Positions 62,433 through 64,000 of a stretch of DNA of 64,000 bases are shown here, piece after piece. Made by a program: the position numbers and the translations under genes. Origin of the DNA: Bradyrhizobium sp. CB1717 (GTDB lineage Bacteria; Pseudomonadota; Alphaproteobacteria; Rhizobiales; Xanthobacteraceae); NCBI RefSeq assembly GCF_029714325.1, contig NZ_CP121666.1:1612001-1676000 (forward strand), written 5' to 3'. The notes beneath the pieces were generated by a model. The model was not told the origin of the DNA. It saw only the letters and a list, made by a program, of their open reading frames with translations, and did not search any database. How positions within the stretch are numbered: the stretch's first letter is position 1; each line of letters opens with the position of its first letter.

Positions 62433-62705
62433 GTGATCACCTCGTTCCAGATGCGGGCCGCCCGTGCGCTGCTCGGCATCGACCAGAAAACCCTGGCCGA
62501 GCTCGCCGGCGTGTCGCTGCCGACCATCCAGCGGATGGAGGCCTCGACCGGCAATGTGCGCGGCGTGGTCGAGACCTTGATGAGGGTGGTCGAGGCGTTC
62601 GACCGGGCCGGCGTCGAGCTGATCGGCGAGCAGGCGCGCAGCGACAGCGGCGGGCGCGGCGTTCGGCTGAAGGAGCCGGGGCCGCCGCGTCGGGTCGGGG
62701 CGTGA
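62433..62705 (+). CDS. XRE family transcriptional regulator
   Basis: A 90-aa helix-turn-helix protein. The motif is at about 7-40: MRAARALLGIDQKTLAELAG, then VSLPTIQRMEAS. The rest is a short helix (VETLMRVVEAFDRAGVELIG) and a basic tail. The start is either GTG 62433 or ATG 62451 (MRAARALL). It precedes the SulP gene by 107 bases in the same direction. A palindrome in its own promoter suggests autoregulation; control of SulP is an inference from position. Confidence 0.85.
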   Translation: MITSFQMRAARALLGIDQKTLAELAGVSLPTIQRMEASTGNVRGVVETLMRVVEAFDRAGVELIGEQARSDSGGRGVRLKEPGPPRRVGA

Positions 62706-62812
62706 TCTCGTGATGATCATGCCTCGAGCAGTTTGAACTAACGCACCGTCGCGCCGACGCACGCGGCCGCACGATGCATCGGAGCGTTGTGGGCAGCGGA
62801 GCACTTCGGGGC

Positions 62813-64000
62813 ATGAGCATCACCAGCGATCACGCAAGCCGGCTGCACCAGCTTCGCAGGCCGACCTTCACCGAACTCTACCTGCCAAAGCTCGTCACCG
62901 TCTGGCGTGAAGGCTACGGCATCGCGGACTTTCGCGCCGACGTGTTCGCGGGCCTGACGGTCGCGATCGTCGCGCTGCCGCTGTCGATGGCGATCGCGAT
63001 CGCCTCGGGCGTGACGCCGGACCGCGGCCTCTACACCGCCGTCGTCGGCGGTTTCATCGTGTCGCTGCTCGGGGGCAGCCGCTTCCAGATCGGCGGTCCT
63101 GCGGGTGCCTTCATCGTCTTGGTCGCGGTGACCGCGGAGCGGCACGGCGTCGACGGCGTGATCCTCGCCACCATGATGGCGGGCCTGTTCCTGATCGCCG
63201 CAGGGCTCCTGCGCGTCGGCACCTACATCAAGTTCATTCCCTATCCGGTGACGGTCGGCTTCACCGCCGGCATCGCGGTGATCATTTTTGCGAGCCAGCT
63301 CCGCGATCTCTCAGGGATAACGCTGGCGGGCAAGGAGCCCAGCGAGTTCGTGCCAAAGCTCGCCGCGCTCGCGAGCGGCCTCCACACCGTCAATCCGTCG
63401 GCGGTTGTCGTTGCGCTCGGAAGCATCGCCATCATCGCGGCCTTGCGGGTCTGGCGGCCGTCCTGGCCCGGCATCCTGATCGCGGTCGTGTTCGCGGCCG
63501 TCGCATGCGCGGCGTTCTCGCTGCCGGTCGAGACCATCGGCTCGCGCTTCGGCGGCATTCCGCGCGAATTGCCCTCGCCGGCACTCCCCGTGTTCTCGCT
63601 GGAGAAGGCGAAAGCGGTGCTCCCCGACGCGATTTCCTTTGCGCTGCTGGCGGCAATCGAATCGCTGCTGTCGGCGGTGGTGGCTGACGGCATGACCGGA
63701 CGCCGTCACCGCTCCAATTGCGAGCTGGTGGCGCAAGGCGCGGCCAATATCGGCTCGGCGCTGTTCGGCGGCATCTGCGTCACCGGCCTGATCGCGCGCA
63801 CGGCCACCAACATCCGCGCCGGCGCGCGCGGGCCGCTGGCGGGCATGCTGCACTCGGTCTTCCTGCTGCTGTTCATGCTGATCGCTGCGCCCCTCGCCAG
63901 TTACATCCCGCTCGCCGCGCTCGCCGCGGTGCTCGTGGTGGTCGCCTGGACCATGGCGGAGAAGCAGGAATTCGCCACGCTCCTGCGCTCCTCCTGGGGC
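62813..64000 (+). CDS. SulP family anion transporter, cut by window edge
   Basis: The frame from ATG 62813 stays open to the window end and gives 396 residues. The SulP core is clear: YGIADFRADVFAGLTVAIVA, then LPLSMAIAIASGVTPDRGLY, the substrate loop FQIGGPAGAFIVLVA, and later FSLEKAKAVLPDAISFALLA, ESLLSAVVADGMTGRRHRSN and CELVAQGAANIGSALFGGI. At least ten membrane segments are seen. Any C-terminal STAS domain would lie beyond the window. Substrates may be sulfate, bicarbonate or other anions. It follows an XRE gene, and probably shares its transcript. Confidence 0.93.
   Translation, partial: MSITSDHASRLHQLRRPTFTELYLPKLVTVWREGYGIADFRADVFAGLTVAIVALPLSMAIAIASGVTPDRGLYTAVVGGFIVSLLGGSRFQIGGPAGAFIVLVAVTAERHGVDGVILATMMAGLFLIAAGLLRVGTYIKFIPYPVTVGFTAGIAVIIFASQLRDLSGITLAGKEPSEFVPKLAALASGLHTVNPSAVVVALGSIAIIAALRVWRPSWPGILIAVVFAAVACAAFSLPVETIGSRFGGIPRELPSPALPVFSLEKAKAVLPDAISFALLAAIESLLSAVVADGMTGRRHRSNCELVAQGAANIGSALFGGICVTGLIARTATNIRAGARGPLAGMLHSVFLLLFMLIAAPLASYIPLAALAAVLVVVAWTMAEKQEFATLLRSSWG

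Overview
The window is high-GC chromosomal DNA of an alphaproteobacterium, most likely Bradyrhizobium or a close relative in the Nitrobacteraceae. The inference rests on gene order (uvrC-pgsA-moaD-moaE-prmB), a type II lumazine synthase behind an FMN riboswitch, DUF992 and DUF3617 secreted proteins, a RopB-like outer membrane protein, the DUF1800/DUF1501 pair, and many intergenic palindromic repeats. No rRNA, tRNA, CRISPR array, phage or classical insertion sequence was found. Both window edges cut genes (a YihY/BrkB-like gene at the left, a SulP transporter at the right).

Layout. 1-5.4 kb: envelope genes, then a minus-strand operon for excision repair (uvrC), phosphatidylglycerol synthesis (pgsA), molybdopterin synthase (moaD, moaE) and ribosomal protein methylation (prmB). 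5.6-10.1 kb: outer membrane protein, cold shock protein, RlmJ, secreted RNase T2 and small secreted proteins. 10.3-14.4 kb: EnvZ/OmpR-like two-component system joined to a MarR regulator, divergent from ilvE. 14.7-19.3 kb: hisS, tautomerase, thioesterase, proC, YbjN-like protein. 19.7-22.7 kb: FMN riboswitch-ribH2, a frameshifted DUF1700-like gene with its PadR partner, and a divergent serine hydrolase. 22.8-28.1 kb: prs, a lipoprotein, and a dienelactone hydrolase-lgt-MidA-pgeF operon. 28.3-33 kb: ubiK, rplY-pth-ychF, two MaoC hydratases. 33.4-38.5 kb: small membrane and secreted proteins, two NTF2-like proteins. 38.6-43.6 kb: an extended UvrB and an unrecognised two-gene membrane module. 43.6-49.2 kb: zinc-ribbon protein, LysR/TauE pair, SCO plus Tat-exported metallo-hydrolase, GST. 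49.4-53.4 kb: DUF1800/DUF1501 pair, a DUF559 nuclease gene embedded in repeats, and an IsdG-like monooxygenase. 53.4-64 kb: aldo/keto reductase, acetyltransferase, PAS membrane protein, two tiny membrane proteins, GST, aspartate aminotransferase, DUF992 protein, an EF-G paralogue with altered GTPase motifs, and an XRE regulator before SulP.

Most genes are housekeeping. The most unusual object is the DUF559 nuclease gene at 52425-52784. It lies between inverted REP-like half-units that share an 11-bp terminal inverted repeat, and a gene-less unit with the same termini lies 2.8 kb away. This arrangement recalls REP/RAYT 'REPtrons', with a PD-(D/E)xK nuclease in place of the transposase. Other points of interest are the EF-G paralogue with Ser in place of the catalytic His, the 111-aa/506-aa membrane module, a 48-aa membrane protein behind a long hairpin leader, and the palindrome at the XRE/SulP promoter.
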